Assembly (NCBI RefSeq): GCF_016863335.1
Contig: NZ_BOOR01000029.1
Location: 1 to 64,000, forward strand
DNA from: Planotetraspora thailandica
GTDB lineage: Bacteria; Actinomycetota; Actinomycetes; Streptosporangiales; Streptosporangiaceae
Length of the DNA: 64,000 bases
Direction of reading: 5' to 3'
The first letter of the stretch is position 1. Each line of letters opens with the position of its first letter. The position numbers were made by a program, and so were the translations under genes. The notes beneath the pieces were generated by a model. It did no database searches. It was not told the origin of the DNA and worked only from the letters and a program-made list of their open reading frames with translations. Shown piece after piece: positions 9,089-17,657 of this stretch.

Positions 9089-11260
9089 TCACGCCTTCTC
9101 CAGAAACTCCGCCTTCTCGTCGGCGACCACGGCCTCCAGTTCCGAGCGGAGCGCCGGATGCGCCTCCAGATCGGGGTCGTCCGTCAGCACGGCCACGGCC
9201 TCCGCCCGGGCCAGTTCGATGACGTCCTCGTCCCTCAGGAGCTGAAGCATCTTCAGCGACGACTTGCGTCCCGACTGCGCGGCGCCGAGCACGTCGCCCT
9301 CACGCCGTTGCTCGAGGTCGACCCGCGACAGCTCGAACCCGTCCAGCGTGGCGGCCACCGCGTCCAGCCTGGCCCTGGCGGGCGTTCCCTCCGGCGCCTC
9401 GCTCACCAGCAGGCAGAGCCCGGGCAGGCCTCCCCGGCCCACGCGCCCGCGCAACTGGTGGAGCTGCGAGACGCCGAACCGGTCGGCGTCCATGATGATC
9501 ATCACGGACGAGTTCGGCACGTCGACGCCGACCTCGATGACGGTGGTGGCCACCAGCACGTCGATCTCTCCTCGGCTGAAGGCCGACATCACCGCGTCCT
9601 TCTCCTCGGGCGGCAGTTTGCCGTGCAGCACGCGCACGCGCAGGCCGTGGAGCGGACCCTCCGAAAGCTCCTCGGCGACGTCCAGGACCGCCAGCGGGGG
9701 CCTGCGCTCGTCCTCCGAGGCGGCCTTGTCGAGGTCGCCCTCGTCGCCCTCCTGGTCGCCGATGCGGGGGCACACGACGTAGGCCTGCCGGCCCAGCCCC
9801 ACCTCCTCGCGCACCCGCTGCCACGTGCGGTCGAGGAAGTGCGGCTTCTCCGCCGCGGGGACCACGTGCGACGAGATCGGCGCCCGCCCCGACGGGAGCT
9901 GGGCGAGAGTCGAGACCTCCAGGTCCCCGAAGACGGTCATCGCGACCGTCCGGGGGATCGGGGTGGCGGTCATCACCAGCACGTGCGGCCGCCCTCCCCC
10001 GCCTTTCTCGCGCAGCGCGTCACGCTGCTCCACGCCGAACCTGTGCTGCTCGTCCACCACCACCAGGCCGAGATCGGCGAACTGGACGTGCTCCTGGAGG
10101 ACGGCATGGGTGCCGACCACGATGCCGGCCGCGCCCGAGGCGGCGTCCAGCAGCGCGCTCCTGCGGGCCGCGGCCCCGAGCGACCCGGTCAGCAGGGCCA
10201 CCGCCGTACCGCCGAACATGCCGCCGGTGGCGAGGTCGCCGAGCATCTTCACGATCGACCGGTGATGCTGCTGGGCCAGCACCTCCGTGGGGGCGAGCAG
10301 CACCGCCTGGCCGCCGGAGTCGACCACCTGCAGCATCGCCCGCAGCGCCACGATCGTCTTGCCCGCGCCCACCTCTCCCTGCAGCAGGCGGTGCATCGGG
10401 TGCCCCTTGGCGAGGTCGGCAGCGATCTCCTCCCCGACCGTCAGCTGGCCCTCGGTGAGCTGGAACGGCAGCCTGCCCTCGAAGTCCCGCAACAGCCCGT
10501 CATCGCTGCCCGGCCGGGGGCGGGCGGGCAAGGCGGATGCGGCCATGCGCCGCCGTACCAGGACGGCCTGCAGGACGAACGCCTCGTCGAACTTCAGCCG
10601 CCTGCCGGCCCGCGCCACCTCGCCCATGTCGCGCGGCCGGTGGATCTGGCGCAGCGCGGCCTCCAGCGTGGGCACCTCGAGCCGCTCGCGCATGCCGGCG
10701 GGCAGCGGGTCGTCGAGGGTCAGCACGTCGAGCACCGTGCGCACGGCCCTGCGGATCTTCCAGGTGGCCAGCCCCTGCGCCGAGGGGTAGATGGGCACCG
10801 GCGCCGCCGCGAACTCCTCGGCGGTCTCGGCCGTCTCGTCGAACGACTCGTAGTCGGGATGGGTCAGGGAGACCCGCCGGGTCTTCCCCGCGGCGAAGAT
10901 GTTGACCTTGCCGGAGAACATGGCCTCGGTGCCCGGCGTCAGCCGCTGCTCGGCGGCGTAGGCCCCCTTGCCGAAGAACGCGAGGTGCAGCTTGTCCCTG
11001 CCGTCGGTGACCTGGACGTCGAGCCAGGTGCCCTGCCGGTTCTTCATCGGGCGGCGCATCGCGGACGCCACCTTGCCGACGACGGTCGCATGCTCGTCGT
11101 TCTCGAGCGAGGCGATCGGGGTGAGCTCGCCACGCTGCGCGTAGCGCCTCGGGTAGTGCCGCAGCAGCTCCCCCACGGTGGCGATGCCCAGGGCGCTCTC
11201 CAGCGGAGCGGCGGTCTTGTCGCCCAGGGCCTTCTTCAGCGGCTCGTCGAACCTCGTCAC
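9089..11260 (-). CDS. recG: ATP-dependent DNA helicase RecG
   Basis: Superfamily 2 helicase that remodels stalled replication forks and Holliday junctions. The 723-aa product has an N-terminal wedge/OB region, then Walker A GEVGAGKT, the DEQH box in VVDEQHRFGVEQR, motif III TATPIPRT and motif VI QLRGRVGRGG. Length is normal. The ATG at 11260 starts MTRFDEPLKKALG, typical of actinobacterial RecG. The upstream DAK2 gene ends 37 nt earlier, so the two are probably co-transcribed. Confidence 0.96.
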   Translation of the reverse strand: MTRFDEPLKKALGDKTAAPLESALGIATVGELLRHYPRRYAQRGELTPIASLENDEHATVVGKVASAMRRPMKNRQGTWLDVQVTDGRDKLHLAFFGKGAYAAEQRLTPGTEAMFSGKVNIFAAGKTRRVSLTHPDYESFDETAETAEEFAAAPVPIYPSAQGLATWKIRRAVRTVLDVLTLDDPLPAGMRERLEVPTLEAALRQIHRPRDMGEVARAGRRLKFDEAFVLQAVLVRRRMAASALPARPRPGSDDGLLRDFEGRLPFQLTEGQLTVGEEIAADLAKGHPMHRLLQGEVGAGKTIVALRAMLQVVDSGGQAVLLAPTEVLAQQHHRSIVKMLGDLATGGMFGGTAVALLTGSLGAAARRSALLDAASGAAGIVVGTHAVLQEHVQFADLGLVVVDEQHRFGVEQRDALREKGGGGRPHVLVMTATPIPRTVAMTVFGDLEVSTLAQLPSGRAPISSHVVPAAEKPHFLDRTWQRVREEVGLGRQAYVVCPRIGDQEGDEGDLDKAASEDERRPPLAVLDVAEELSEGPLHGLRVRVLHGKLPPEEKDAVMSAFSRGEIDVLVATTVIEVGVDVPNSSVMIIMDADRFGVSQLHQLRGRVGRGGLPGLCLLVSEAPEGTPARARLDAVAATLDGFELSRVDLEQRREGDVLGAAQSGRKSSLKMLQLLRDEDVIELARAEAVAVLTDDPDLEAHPALRSELEAVVADEKAEFLEKA

Positions 11261-11297
11261 GTGACCAGTTTCTACCCCGGATCACCGACAACGCGGG

Positions 11298-12866
11298 TCA
11301 CTCGACGCCGATGAGGAGCGGATAACCTCCCTGACCGCCTTCGAGGACGGTCATCTCGACGTCGGGTCGTTCACGCTCCAGATGCCCTTGTACGGCACTC
11401 AGCACGTCCTCAGGGGCTCCCTCGCCGGTCACGAGGGTCACCAGCTCGCTTCCCGCCGACAGCAGGCGCCGGGTCACCTCCACCGCCGTCGCGGCGAGAG
11501 CCGTACCGATGAGGGCGGCCTCGCCGTCGACGACGCCGAGCACGTCTCCGGTACGGCAGAGCCCGGCGCTGGTCATCACCTCGCGGTCGGCGACCCACAC
11601 ATGGCCGTGGCGGGTGTGCCCGGCCGCGTCGGTCATCGCGACCACGTCGTCGTCGAAACGCCGCAGCCGATCGTGCACGGCGAGCGCGGCCAGCCCCTGC
11701 ACCGAGGCCCGGGTCGGCACGACGCTGACCGTGACGCCCTCATCGCGGGCGATCTCGGCGGCGGCGGAGGCGACCGCCAGCACGCCGCCGTCGTTGGGGA
11801 ACACGGCCACCTCGGTTCCGGCCTCCCTGATGGCCTGGAGCACCGCGGCGAGCGGCGGCGTGCCGCCGGGGTCCCGGCGCACGACCACGGCGCCCTCCCG
11901 GCGGAAGAGGGCGGCCAGGCCGTCTCCCGCCGCGATCGCCACCACGCCCCTGGGGCCCCTGCCGTGCCCGGGCCCGTGCGGGCGCTCTCCGAGATGGGTG
12001 ACGCGGATGCGGTGCGGACGGCCCACGTCGAGCGCCGCCTCGATCGCGGCCCCGGCGTCGGCGGTGTGGACGTGCACGTTCCAGAGGCCGTCTCCCCCGA
12101 CGATCACCAGGGAGTCGCCCAGGGCGTCGAGCGCCGCACGGAGGCGGCCGATGCCGTCGTCCCCGGCGTCGATCAGGTACATGACCTCATAGCCGGCGCC
12201 GCCGGAGGCCTCCTCCGTGATCCTCTCGGTGGGCGCGGGCACGTCGTGCCTGTCGGTGTAGGCCTCCGTGACCACCTCGGCCAGGCTCTCCAGGATGATC
12301 GCGAGCCCGGCCGCGCCCGCGTCGACCACGCCGTTGCGGGCCAGCACATCGAGCTGCGCCGTCGTGCGGCGCAGGGCCCTGCGCGCCTCTTCGGCGGCCC
12401 TCCGGGCGACCTCCGCGAGATCGTCGGGGGCGTCCCGTACGGCTCCTGCCACCGCCGACAGCACGCTGAGCAGGGTGCCCTCCACGGGCCTGACCACGGC
12501 GGCCCTGGCCAGATCGGCGGCCTTGACCAGGCCGTCGCGCAGGTCGGCTCCGCGGCCCTCCGCCTGCCTGAGCACCTCGGCCAGCCCGCCGATCGCCTGG
12601 CTCACGATCACGCCGGAGTTGCCCCTGGCCCCGAGCAGGGCGCCGCGGGCGAGCGTGCGCCATGTGGTGTCCCTGCCGGCGTCCCCCGGCAATCCGTCGA
12701 GCGCCTCGGCCGCCGACAGCAGGGTCAGGTGCAGGTTGGTCCCGGTGTCGCCGTCGGCGACGGGGAACACGTTGAGCGCGTCGATCTCCGCTCTGGCCTG
12801 GCCCAGGGCGTCCGCGCAGTGCCAGAGCCAGCGGCGTACGGCCGGGGGGTCGAGCACGTCCAGCAT
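11298..12866 (-). CDS. DAK2 domain protein (FakA/YloV-like)
   Basis: Member of the DAK2 fusion family; firmicute FakA phosphorylates fatty acids bound to FakB, but the actinobacterial substrate is not established. The 522-aa product has the DhaL-type ATP-binding motif NVFPVADGDTGTNLHLT at about residues 31-47 and LGARGNSGVIVSQ. A C-terminal FakA-like middle/cap region follows. It is divergent from rpmB and upstream of recG, an arrangement kept in many bacteria. The ATG at 12866 is followed directly by conserved sequence. Confidence 0.9.
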   Translation of the reverse strand: MLDVLDPPAVRRWLWHCADALGQARAEIDALNVFPVADGDTGTNLHLTLLSAAEALDGLPGDAGRDTTWRTLARGALLGARGNSGVIVSQAIGGLAEVLRQAEGRGADLRDGLVKAADLARAAVVRPVEGTLLSVLSAVAGAVRDAPDDLAEVARRAAEEARRALRRTTAQLDVLARNGVVDAGAAGLAIILESLAEVVTEAYTDRHDVPAPTERITEEASGGAGYEVMYLIDAGDDGIGRLRAALDALGDSLVIVGGDGLWNVHVHTADAGAAIEAALDVGRPHRIRVTHLGERPHGPGHGRGPRGVVAIAAGDGLAALFRREGAVVVRRDPGGTPPLAAVLQAIREAGTEVAVFPNDGGVLAVASAAAEIARDEGVTVSVVPTRASVQGLAALAVHDRLRRFDDDVVAMTDAAGHTRHGHVWVADREVMTSAGLCRTGDVLGVVDGEAALIGTALAATAVEVTRRLLSAGSELVTLVTGEGAPEDVLSAVQGHLERERPDVEMTVLEGGQGGYPLLIGVE

Positions 12867-12951
12867 CGGGATCCTTCCTCGCAGGCGCGCCGCTCCCCCG
12901 ATGCGCTACCGTTGGCGGATACGAGATTATCCCCGTTCGCCGGATCTCCGT

Positions 12952-12980
12952 TTGGCATGCGACGGCTGACATCGGATATC
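12952..12980 (+). promoter_or_regulatory. candidate rpmB promoter
   Basis: TTGGCA at 12952-12957 and GATATC at 12975-12980 are separated by 17 bp and point towards rpmB, giving a leader of about 90 nt. Both boxes are near consensus for an actinobacterial housekeeping sigma factor. Confidence 0.5.
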
Positions 12981-13075
12981 CTCGTCTGGCCAGCCGGTTG
13001 TCCCGGCATTGCTCGGATGGGCCGCTCTCGACGCGGGCCGGGCTGATCGACTGATTTTCGAAGGAGCGATTTACC

Positions 13076-13261
13076 GTGGCTTCCGTCTGCGACGTCTGCG
13101 CCAAGAAGCCGATTTTCGGCAACAACGTCTCCCACTCGCACCGCCGTACTCGCCGCCGCTGGAACCCCAACATCCAGACCGTGCGCGCGGTGGTCAACGG
13201 GACGCCGAAGCGGCTGAACGTGTGCACCTCCTGCATCAAGGCCGGCAAGGTCACCCGCTGA
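13076..13261 (+). CDS. rpmB: 50S ribosomal protein L28
   Basis: Large-subunit ribosomal protein. The 61-aa product keeps the zinc ribbon pairs CDVC and CTSC, so this is the cysteine-containing form; many actinobacteria also have a cysteine-free paralogue induced in zinc starvation. The GTG start follows GAAGGAG with a 9-nt spacer. It is divergent from the DAK2 gene. Confidence 0.97.
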   Translation: MASVCDVCAKKPIFGNNVSHSHRRTRRRWNPNIQTVRAVVNGTPKRLNVCTSCIKAGKVTR

Positions 13262-13384
13262 CCTGCGCCGTCCGCCGAGCCCGTCACCGTCATGGTGGCG
13301 GGCTTTCGCGTTGAAGGGCGTCGCGTCGATTCCCGTCCGCTCTGGGGCGTTCCCCGATGCCGCCCCCGGCCCTACCATCCGAGT

Positions 13385-14074
13385 GTGATCACTCGGTTGA
13401 GCGTCCACGCGTCCCGGGGCCAGAAGATCGCCGCCTCCGTCTTCGCGATCTTCTTCCTCGCCGCGCTGACCGTCATCGCCGGCGGCGGCGCGTTCGTGAT
13501 CTTCGGGATCTCCCTCTTCTCCGGCGGCTCGGCATCCGACGAGCCGGACCCGGGTTTCCCCGATGACCTGCCGCCGGACCTCATCGGCGGCGACGGGTCC
13601 GATCCGGGATCGGCGATCGGCACCGGGGCGGCGGTGTTCGCCGTTCTCTTCGGGCTGGTCCTGCTCGCCATCGCCCTGGTGATGCTCAGGCTCCTCCTGC
13701 AGACGTTCCGGCACCGCGCCCGGCTGGTCGGCACGACGCTCGAGGTCACCGGGGCGCTGAGCACCCGCCGCGCCGATCTGGCGAGCGCCCGCGTCCACAT
13801 CGACTCGGTTCCGGAGTACACCCGTGACGCGAGCGACCGGACGGTGCCCACCGGACGGCGGATCCCCCGGCTGATCGCCGAGGACGGCTCGGGCGGGCCC
13901 GTGCGGCTCCGGCTCCACGGATCGAACCGCGGGCTCCTGCCGCCGGACGAGCTCGTCGCCCTCGCCTCCGCCGTCGAGTCCGGCCCCCGTCCCGAACCCG
14001 ACGCCTCCCAGGCCGCGCAGACCGCCGCGATTCTGCGGCGCCTGGCGACCGACCCGATCGCCCGCCTGCTCTGA
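13385..14074 (+). CDS. two-TM membrane protein of unknown function
   Basis: Not assigned to a named family. The 229-aa product has a hydrophobic helix at about residues 15-45, an acidic Asp/Pro/Gly-rich loop (about 48-75), a second helix (about 77-108), and a cytoplasmic-looking C-terminal half with many Arg residues. The GTG at 13385 is chosen because TACCAT lies 6 nt upstream, the leaderless pattern seen elsewhere in this window; the extra upstream frame is low-complexity. It converges on thiD with a 5-bp gap. Role unknown. Confidence 0.7.
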   Translation: MITRLSVHASRGQKIAASVFAIFFLAALTVIAGGGAFVIFGISLFSGGSASDEPDPGFPDDLPPDLIGGDGSDPGSAIGTGAAVFAVLFGLVLLAIALVMLRLLLQTFRHRARLVGTTLEVTGALSTRRADLASARVHIDSVPEYTRDASDRTVPTGRRIPRLIAEDGSGGPVRLRLHGSNRGLLPPDELVALASAVESGPRPEPDASQAAQTAAILRRLATDPIARLL

Positions 14075-14079
14075 GCCCT

Positions 14080-14874
14080 TCAGGAACGCCAGCGCCAGGC
14101 GTGGTCGACGGGACCGATGCCCGCGCCAAGGGGGAACCCGCCGGCGATCGCTCCCGTGACGTACTCCTTGGCCTGCCGTACGGCGCCGGGCACGTCCTCA
14201 CCCAGTGCGAGGTAGGAGGCGATCGCGGACGCCAGGGTGCAGCCGGTGCCGTGCGTGTGCCGGTTGTCGTGCCGTTCGGCGGTGAAGCGGAACTCCTGCG
14301 ACCCGTCGGTCAGCAGGTCGACAGGCTCGCCGGGCAGGTGGCCGCCCTTGATGAGGGCCCACGTCGGCCCCAGCTCGAGCACCGCCTGCGCCGCGCGGGA
14401 CAGATCGTCTTCGTCCTCGACCTTGACGCCCGTGAGCTGCGCGACCTCCCACAGGTTGGGGGTGACGACGGTCGCGGCCGGCAGCAGCCGGGACTTCACC
14501 GTGCCGACGGCTTCGGGCGCGAGCAGCGCGTCACCGTGCTTGGAGACGCCGACCGGGTCCACCACGACCGGGACGTCCACCTCGGAAAGCACGCCGGCGA
14601 CGGTGTCCACCAGCACGGGAGAGGCCAGCATGCCCGTCTTGACGGCCTGTGCGCCGATGTCCCCGAGCACGGAGTCGAGCTGTGCCCGGACCGCTTCGGG
14701 GGGAAGCTCCCAGTAGCCCTGCACTCCCAGAGAGTTCTGGGCGGTCACGGCGGCGATCACGCTCATCCCGTGCACGCCGAGGGCCAGCATCGTCTTGAGG
14801 TCGGCCTGGATGCCGGCGCCTCCGCCGGAGTCCGAGCCGGCGATCGTCAACACGCGTGGAGGGGTGGTGGTCAT
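14080..14874 (-). CDS. thiD: hydroxymethylpyrimidine/phosphomethylpyrimidine kinase
   Basis: Phosphorylates HMP to HMP-P and then HMP-PP for thiamine synthesis. The 264-aa ribokinase-fold product starts with [18 protein letters not shown], has the catalytic-site segment GTGCTLASA, and normal length. thiL lies just over 1 kb away on the same strand, so thiamine functions are grouped, although the CBM2-like gene sits between them. No TPP riboswitch was recognised upstream. Confidence 0.95.
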   Translation of the reverse strand: MTTTPPRVLTIAGSDSGGGAGIQADLKTMLALGVHGMSVIAAVTAQNSLGVQGYWELPPEAVRAQLDSVLGDIGAQAVKTGMLASPVLVDTVAGVLSEVDVPVVVDPVGVSKHGDALLAPEAVGTVKSRLLPAATVVTPNLWEVAQLTGVKVEDEDDLSRAAQAVLELGPTWALIKGGHLPGEPVDLLTDGSQEFRFTAERHDNRHTHGTGCTLASAIASYLALGEDVPGAVRQAKEYVTGAIAGGFPLGAGIGPVDHAWRWRS

Positions 14875-14924
14875 GCCCCCATCAAATCAGGCCTTCTGCG
14901 GTGCGATGCCGCCTGCATGGTCGC

Positions 14925-15830
14925 CTACTTGACGGTGCACGTCCCGTCGGACAGCGCGCATCCGCTCGGGGCGCGGTAGGAGCCCCGGACGGTCACGATC
15001 GCCCCCATCGTCTGCGATCCTCGCGGAAGCCGGTTGGTGGAACTGATCGTGACGGTGCCGTCGCCGTTGTCCCGGCCCCGCGGGTTCACCGACCTCACCC
15101 TGCCCTCGACGGGCAACGTGATCGTCCACGACTGCAGGTCGACGGCGTCGTTGCGGACGTCCACCTGCATGTAGTAGGTGCCGCCGTGCTGGGACAGCAG
15201 ACGCACGTTCACGCTGACCTGCTTCGTGGCGGAGGGCTGCGTGGCGGGCGCGGACGCGGGGGCGGTCGGGGGCGCGGACGGGCCGCCACCGGACGGCGGG
15301 GCGACGCCGCCTCCGGACGACGGGGAGTTCGGGGTGGTGGAGGGACCCGTGTGCCCCCCGCCCGTCGTCGAGCCGCCTGCACGGGTGCGCGTCACCGCCG
15401 GGGTGGGCGTCCGTCCCGCAGTGGCCGTCGCCGATGGGCTCGGAGTGGCGGACGGCGACGACGACGTCGTGGGGTCGAGCACCGGGTCGCCGGTGGGCAC
15501 GAAGCCGTCGATGGACACCGGCTCGTCCTGCCGCGTACTCGGGCACGACGCGGCGCAGTTCGCGCGCAGGGGTTCGACGACGACGTCCCCCGTTCGGCCG
15601 CCGGACAGCAGCCGGATGCCGCCGGCGACGAGTCCCACCGCGACCACCAGCGAGGCGGCGGCCACGAGGGCCGTCTTGGCCCCCTTCTTCGGCGGCTCGG
15701 GCTCAGGCTCGGGCTCGCCCCGCCAGACCAGGACGTCGTGCGACTCGCCACGGCCGGGCGCCGGGCGGCGGCCGGAGGGGTCGTCGGGCAGCCGCGCTCC
15801 GGCGGGGGGTACTCCCGAGTGCCGGCCCAT
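14925..15830 (-). CDS. membrane-anchored protein with CBM2-like C-terminal domain
   Basis: Probable surface protein. The 301-aa product has a cytoplasmic N-terminus ending in alternating Glu-Pro, one membrane helix (about 50-70), a long Ser/Thr/Pro/Gly linker (about 110-200), and a final domain of about 95 residues with a spaced Tyr-Tyr/Trp pattern and two cysteines near the end. That layout resembles family 2 carbohydrate-binding modules, so sugar or wall binding is likely but not proven. GGAAGG precedes the ATG. A good promoter lies just upstream, so it is not simply part of the thiL transcript. Confidence 0.72.
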   Translation of the reverse strand: MGRHSGVPPAGARLPDDPSGRRPAPGRGESHDVLVWRGEPEPEPEPPKKGAKTALVAAASLVVAVGLVAGGIRLLSGGRTGDVVVEPLRANCAASCPSTRQDEPVSIDGFVPTGDPVLDPTTSSSPSATPSPSATATAGRTPTPAVTRTRAGGSTTGGGHTGPSTTPNSPSSGGGVAPPSGGGPSAPPTAPASAPATQPSATKQVSVNVRLLSQHGGTYYMQVDVRNDAVDLQSWTITLPVEGRVRSVNPRGRDNGDGTVTISSTNRLPRGSQTMGAIVTVRGSYRAPSGCALSDGTCTVK

Positions 15831-15864
15831 CGTGGTCCCTTCCGTTCGGCAAACGCCTTACTTA

Positions 15865-15893
15865 ATAACAGAGTCGATACACATGTGTCGCAA
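15865..15893 (-). promoter_or_regulatory. promoter of the CBM2-like gene
   Basis: On the minus strand TTGCGA (15888-15893) and TGTTAT (15865-15870) are exactly 17 bp apart in an AT-rich pocket, about 30 bp before the start codon. The spacer contains the palindrome ACACATGTGT, a possible regulator site. Confidence 0.65.
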
Positions 15894-15901
15894 AGTTCGC
15901 A

Positions 15902-16801
15902 TCATCCCCTGAAGTGGTCCCATCCACCAGGGGCCTCCGCGCGCCCCGGCACCTCCACGACCGCGCCGCCGGTGCCGGCGGCCTCAGCGACCTGGCCGAT
16001 CACCCGCCATGCGGGGGGAAGCGAGACCTCCGGGGGGAAGGTCGCGGCCAGCGCGTGATCCTCGCCGCCGGTGAGGACCCACTCGAGGACGTCGGCGCCC
16101 AGATCGGCGGCCAGGGCCGCCATCGCCGGCGGGACAGGCAGCGTAGCGGGATCGACGATGATCCGCACCCCGGCGGCCGCGGCGACGTGACCGAGATCCT
16201 GCACCAGGCCGTCACTGACGTCGAGCATCGCCGTGGCCCCGAGCGCGGCCGCCTCGGGGCCGCACGCGTACGGCGGAACCGGCCTGCGATGGGCGGCGGC
16301 GAACTCCTCGGGTCCTGCGACCCCCGAGGACAGGAGGGCCAACCCGGCGGCGGCGTACCCCAGCCGGCCGGCGACCGCGACGACGTCACCCGGCCGGGCC
16401 CCCGACCTGGTCACCGGCGCCCTGCCCGCGAGATCGCCGAGGGCGGTCACCCCCAGCACCACGGTGTCGGAGCGGGCGATGTCGCCTCCGGCGACCGACG
16501 CCCCGACCAGCGCGCACTCGTCCGCTAAGCCGTCGGTCAGCGCGTCCAGCCAGTCGGCCGACGCGTCGCCGGGCAGGCCCAGGCCGACGACGAGCGCGGT
16601 GGGCTGAGCCCCCATGGCCACAATGTCGGAAAGATTCTGTGCTGCGGCCTTACGTCCTATGTCGTACCCACTGGACCAATCGCGGCGGAAGTGCCTACCC
16701 TCGATCAAAAGATCGGTGCTGACAACGACCCGCCCGTCGGGCGCCCTCAGGACCGCGGCGTCGTCGCCGGGGCCCAGGAGCACGCCCGTACCTTGCCTCA
16801 A
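15902..16801 (-). CDS. thiL: thiamine-monophosphate kinase
   Basis: Phosphorylates thiamine monophosphate to the active diphosphate. Motifs GPGDDAAVL, the Asp-rich STDLLIEGRHF, GGDIARSD and LTGGEDHAL identify ThiL. The only canonical start is a TTG at 16801 (299 aa). However, the same frame continues upstream and encodes TVGDLGEFGVIRRISGRL, which matches the conserved ThiL N-terminus, up to about 16852. No ATG, GTG or TTG exists there in frame; an ATC at 16855 is the best-placed candidate. Either a rare start codon is used or a base was miscalled. It is divergent from the RAM-domain gene. Confidence 0.88.
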   Translation of the reverse strand: MRQGTGVLLGPGDDAAVLRAPDGRVVVSTDLLIEGRHFRRDWSSGYDIGRKAAAQNLSDIVAMGAQPTALVVGLGLPGDASADWLDALTDGLADECALVGASVAGGDIARSDTVVLGVTALGDLAGRAPVTRSGARPGDVVAVAGRLGYAAAGLALLSSGVAGPEEFAAAHRRPVPPYACGPEAAALGATAMLDVSDGLVQDLGHVAAAAGVRIIVDPATLPVPPAMAALAADLGADVLEWVLTGGEDHALAATFPPEVSLPPAWRVIGQVAEAAGTGGAVVEVPGRAEAPGGWDHFRG

Positions 16802-16920
16802 GCGTCCCGAAATTCGCCTGATGACACCGAATTCACCAAGATCTCCGACTGTGATGACACACCCCTTGTGTATTCGAGGTACGGTTACGCTCCGGCACTG
16901 ATCTCTATCCGGAGGACGTG

Positions 16921-17154
16921 ATGGTGCAGGCCTACATCCTTATCCAGACCGAGGTCGGCAAGGCCGCCGATGTGGCCGGGCAGATCGCGTCGATCGTGGG
17001 CGTCACCCAGGCCGAGGATGTCACCGGCCCCTATGACGTGATCGTCCGGGCGGAGGCTCGTGACGTGGACGAGCTCGGCAAGCTCGTGGTGGCCCAGATT
17101 CAGGCAGTGGCGGGAATCACGCGTACGCTTACGTGTCCGATCGTCCACATCTAG
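16921..17154 (+). CDS. stand-alone Lrp/AsnC ligand-binding (RAM) domain protein
   Basis: The 77-aa product is only the effector-binding domain of the Lrp/AsnC family (VQAYILIQTEVGKAADVAG, then DVTGPYDVIVRAEA), without a DNA-binding domain. Such proteins oligomerise and bind amino acids, and may modulate full-length Lrp regulators. The ATG at 16921 is favoured over the GTG three bases earlier because GGAGG ends 5 nt before it. It lies between thiL and the DUF3515 lipoprotein, a conserved actinobacterial setting. Confidence 0.88.
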   Translation: MVQAYILIQTEVGKAADVAGQIASIVGVTQAEDVTGPYDVIVRAEARDVDELGKLVVAQIQAVAGITRTLTCPIVHI

Positions 17155-17203
17155 TCTCGAGCGCCACCTCTCGCAGGCGCCCGGACGCCTGAACCGAGAA
17201 GCC

Positions 17204-17647
17204 ATGCCACGTCCAGCCCTGCTCGCCGGGGCGGCGGCGCTCACCCTTGCCGCCGTCATGTCCGGATGCTCCGGAACCCTGCACGTCGACCCGCCCACCC
17301 CCACTGGAGACGCGGCGGCCGCGTGCCTCAAACTCTCCAAAGCCCTTCCGGCGAAGCTCCAGGGGCTCGACCGCGTCGCGTCCGAGCCCGCCTCGCCGTA
17401 CGTGGCCGTCTGGGGGGAAGGCGAGATCGCCCTGCGCTGCGGCGTCGACCGGCCGGCCGCGATGGCCGCCACCGACCAGGTGTCGGACGTCAACGGCATC
17501 GGCTGGTTCAACGATCCGCAGCGGCCCGCGCTGTACACCGCCGTGAACCGGGTGGCGTACGTCGAGGTGACGATCTCCCCCAAGTTCATGCCGGCAGAGG
17601 TGCAGGTCGACCTCGCAGGGCCCATCAAGGCCACCGTTCCTGAGTGA
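17204..17647 (+). CDS. DUF3515 lipoprotein
   Basis: Predicted secreted lipoprotein of 147 aa with unknown function. The N-terminus MPRPALLAGAAALTLAAVMSGC is a signal peptide ending in a lipobox cysteine (about residue 22). The mature part has the DUF3515 pattern with a cysteine in ALRCGVDRP and the segment INGIGW-like GIGWFNDP. The ATG at 17204 is used; longer frames overlap the RAM gene. It converges on ddl with 10 bp between stops. The recurrent link with ddl suggests a cell-envelope role. Confidence 0.85.
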   Translation: MPRPALLAGAAALTLAAVMSGCSGTLHVDPPTPTGDAAAACLKLSKALPAKLQGLDRVASEPASPYVAVWGEGEIALRCGVDRPAAMAATDQVSDVNGIGWFNDPQRPALYTAVNRVAYVEVTISPKFMPAEVQVDLAGPIKATVPE

Positions 17648-17657
17648 GCAGGTCCGG

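Noticed and set aside
11382-13046. 554-aa plus-strand frame over the DAK2 gene
   Set aside because: Antisense shadow; the minus-strand DAK2 motifs are clear.
14875-14924. TPP riboswitch before thiD
   Set aside because: Gap is too short and no THI-box sequence is recognisable.
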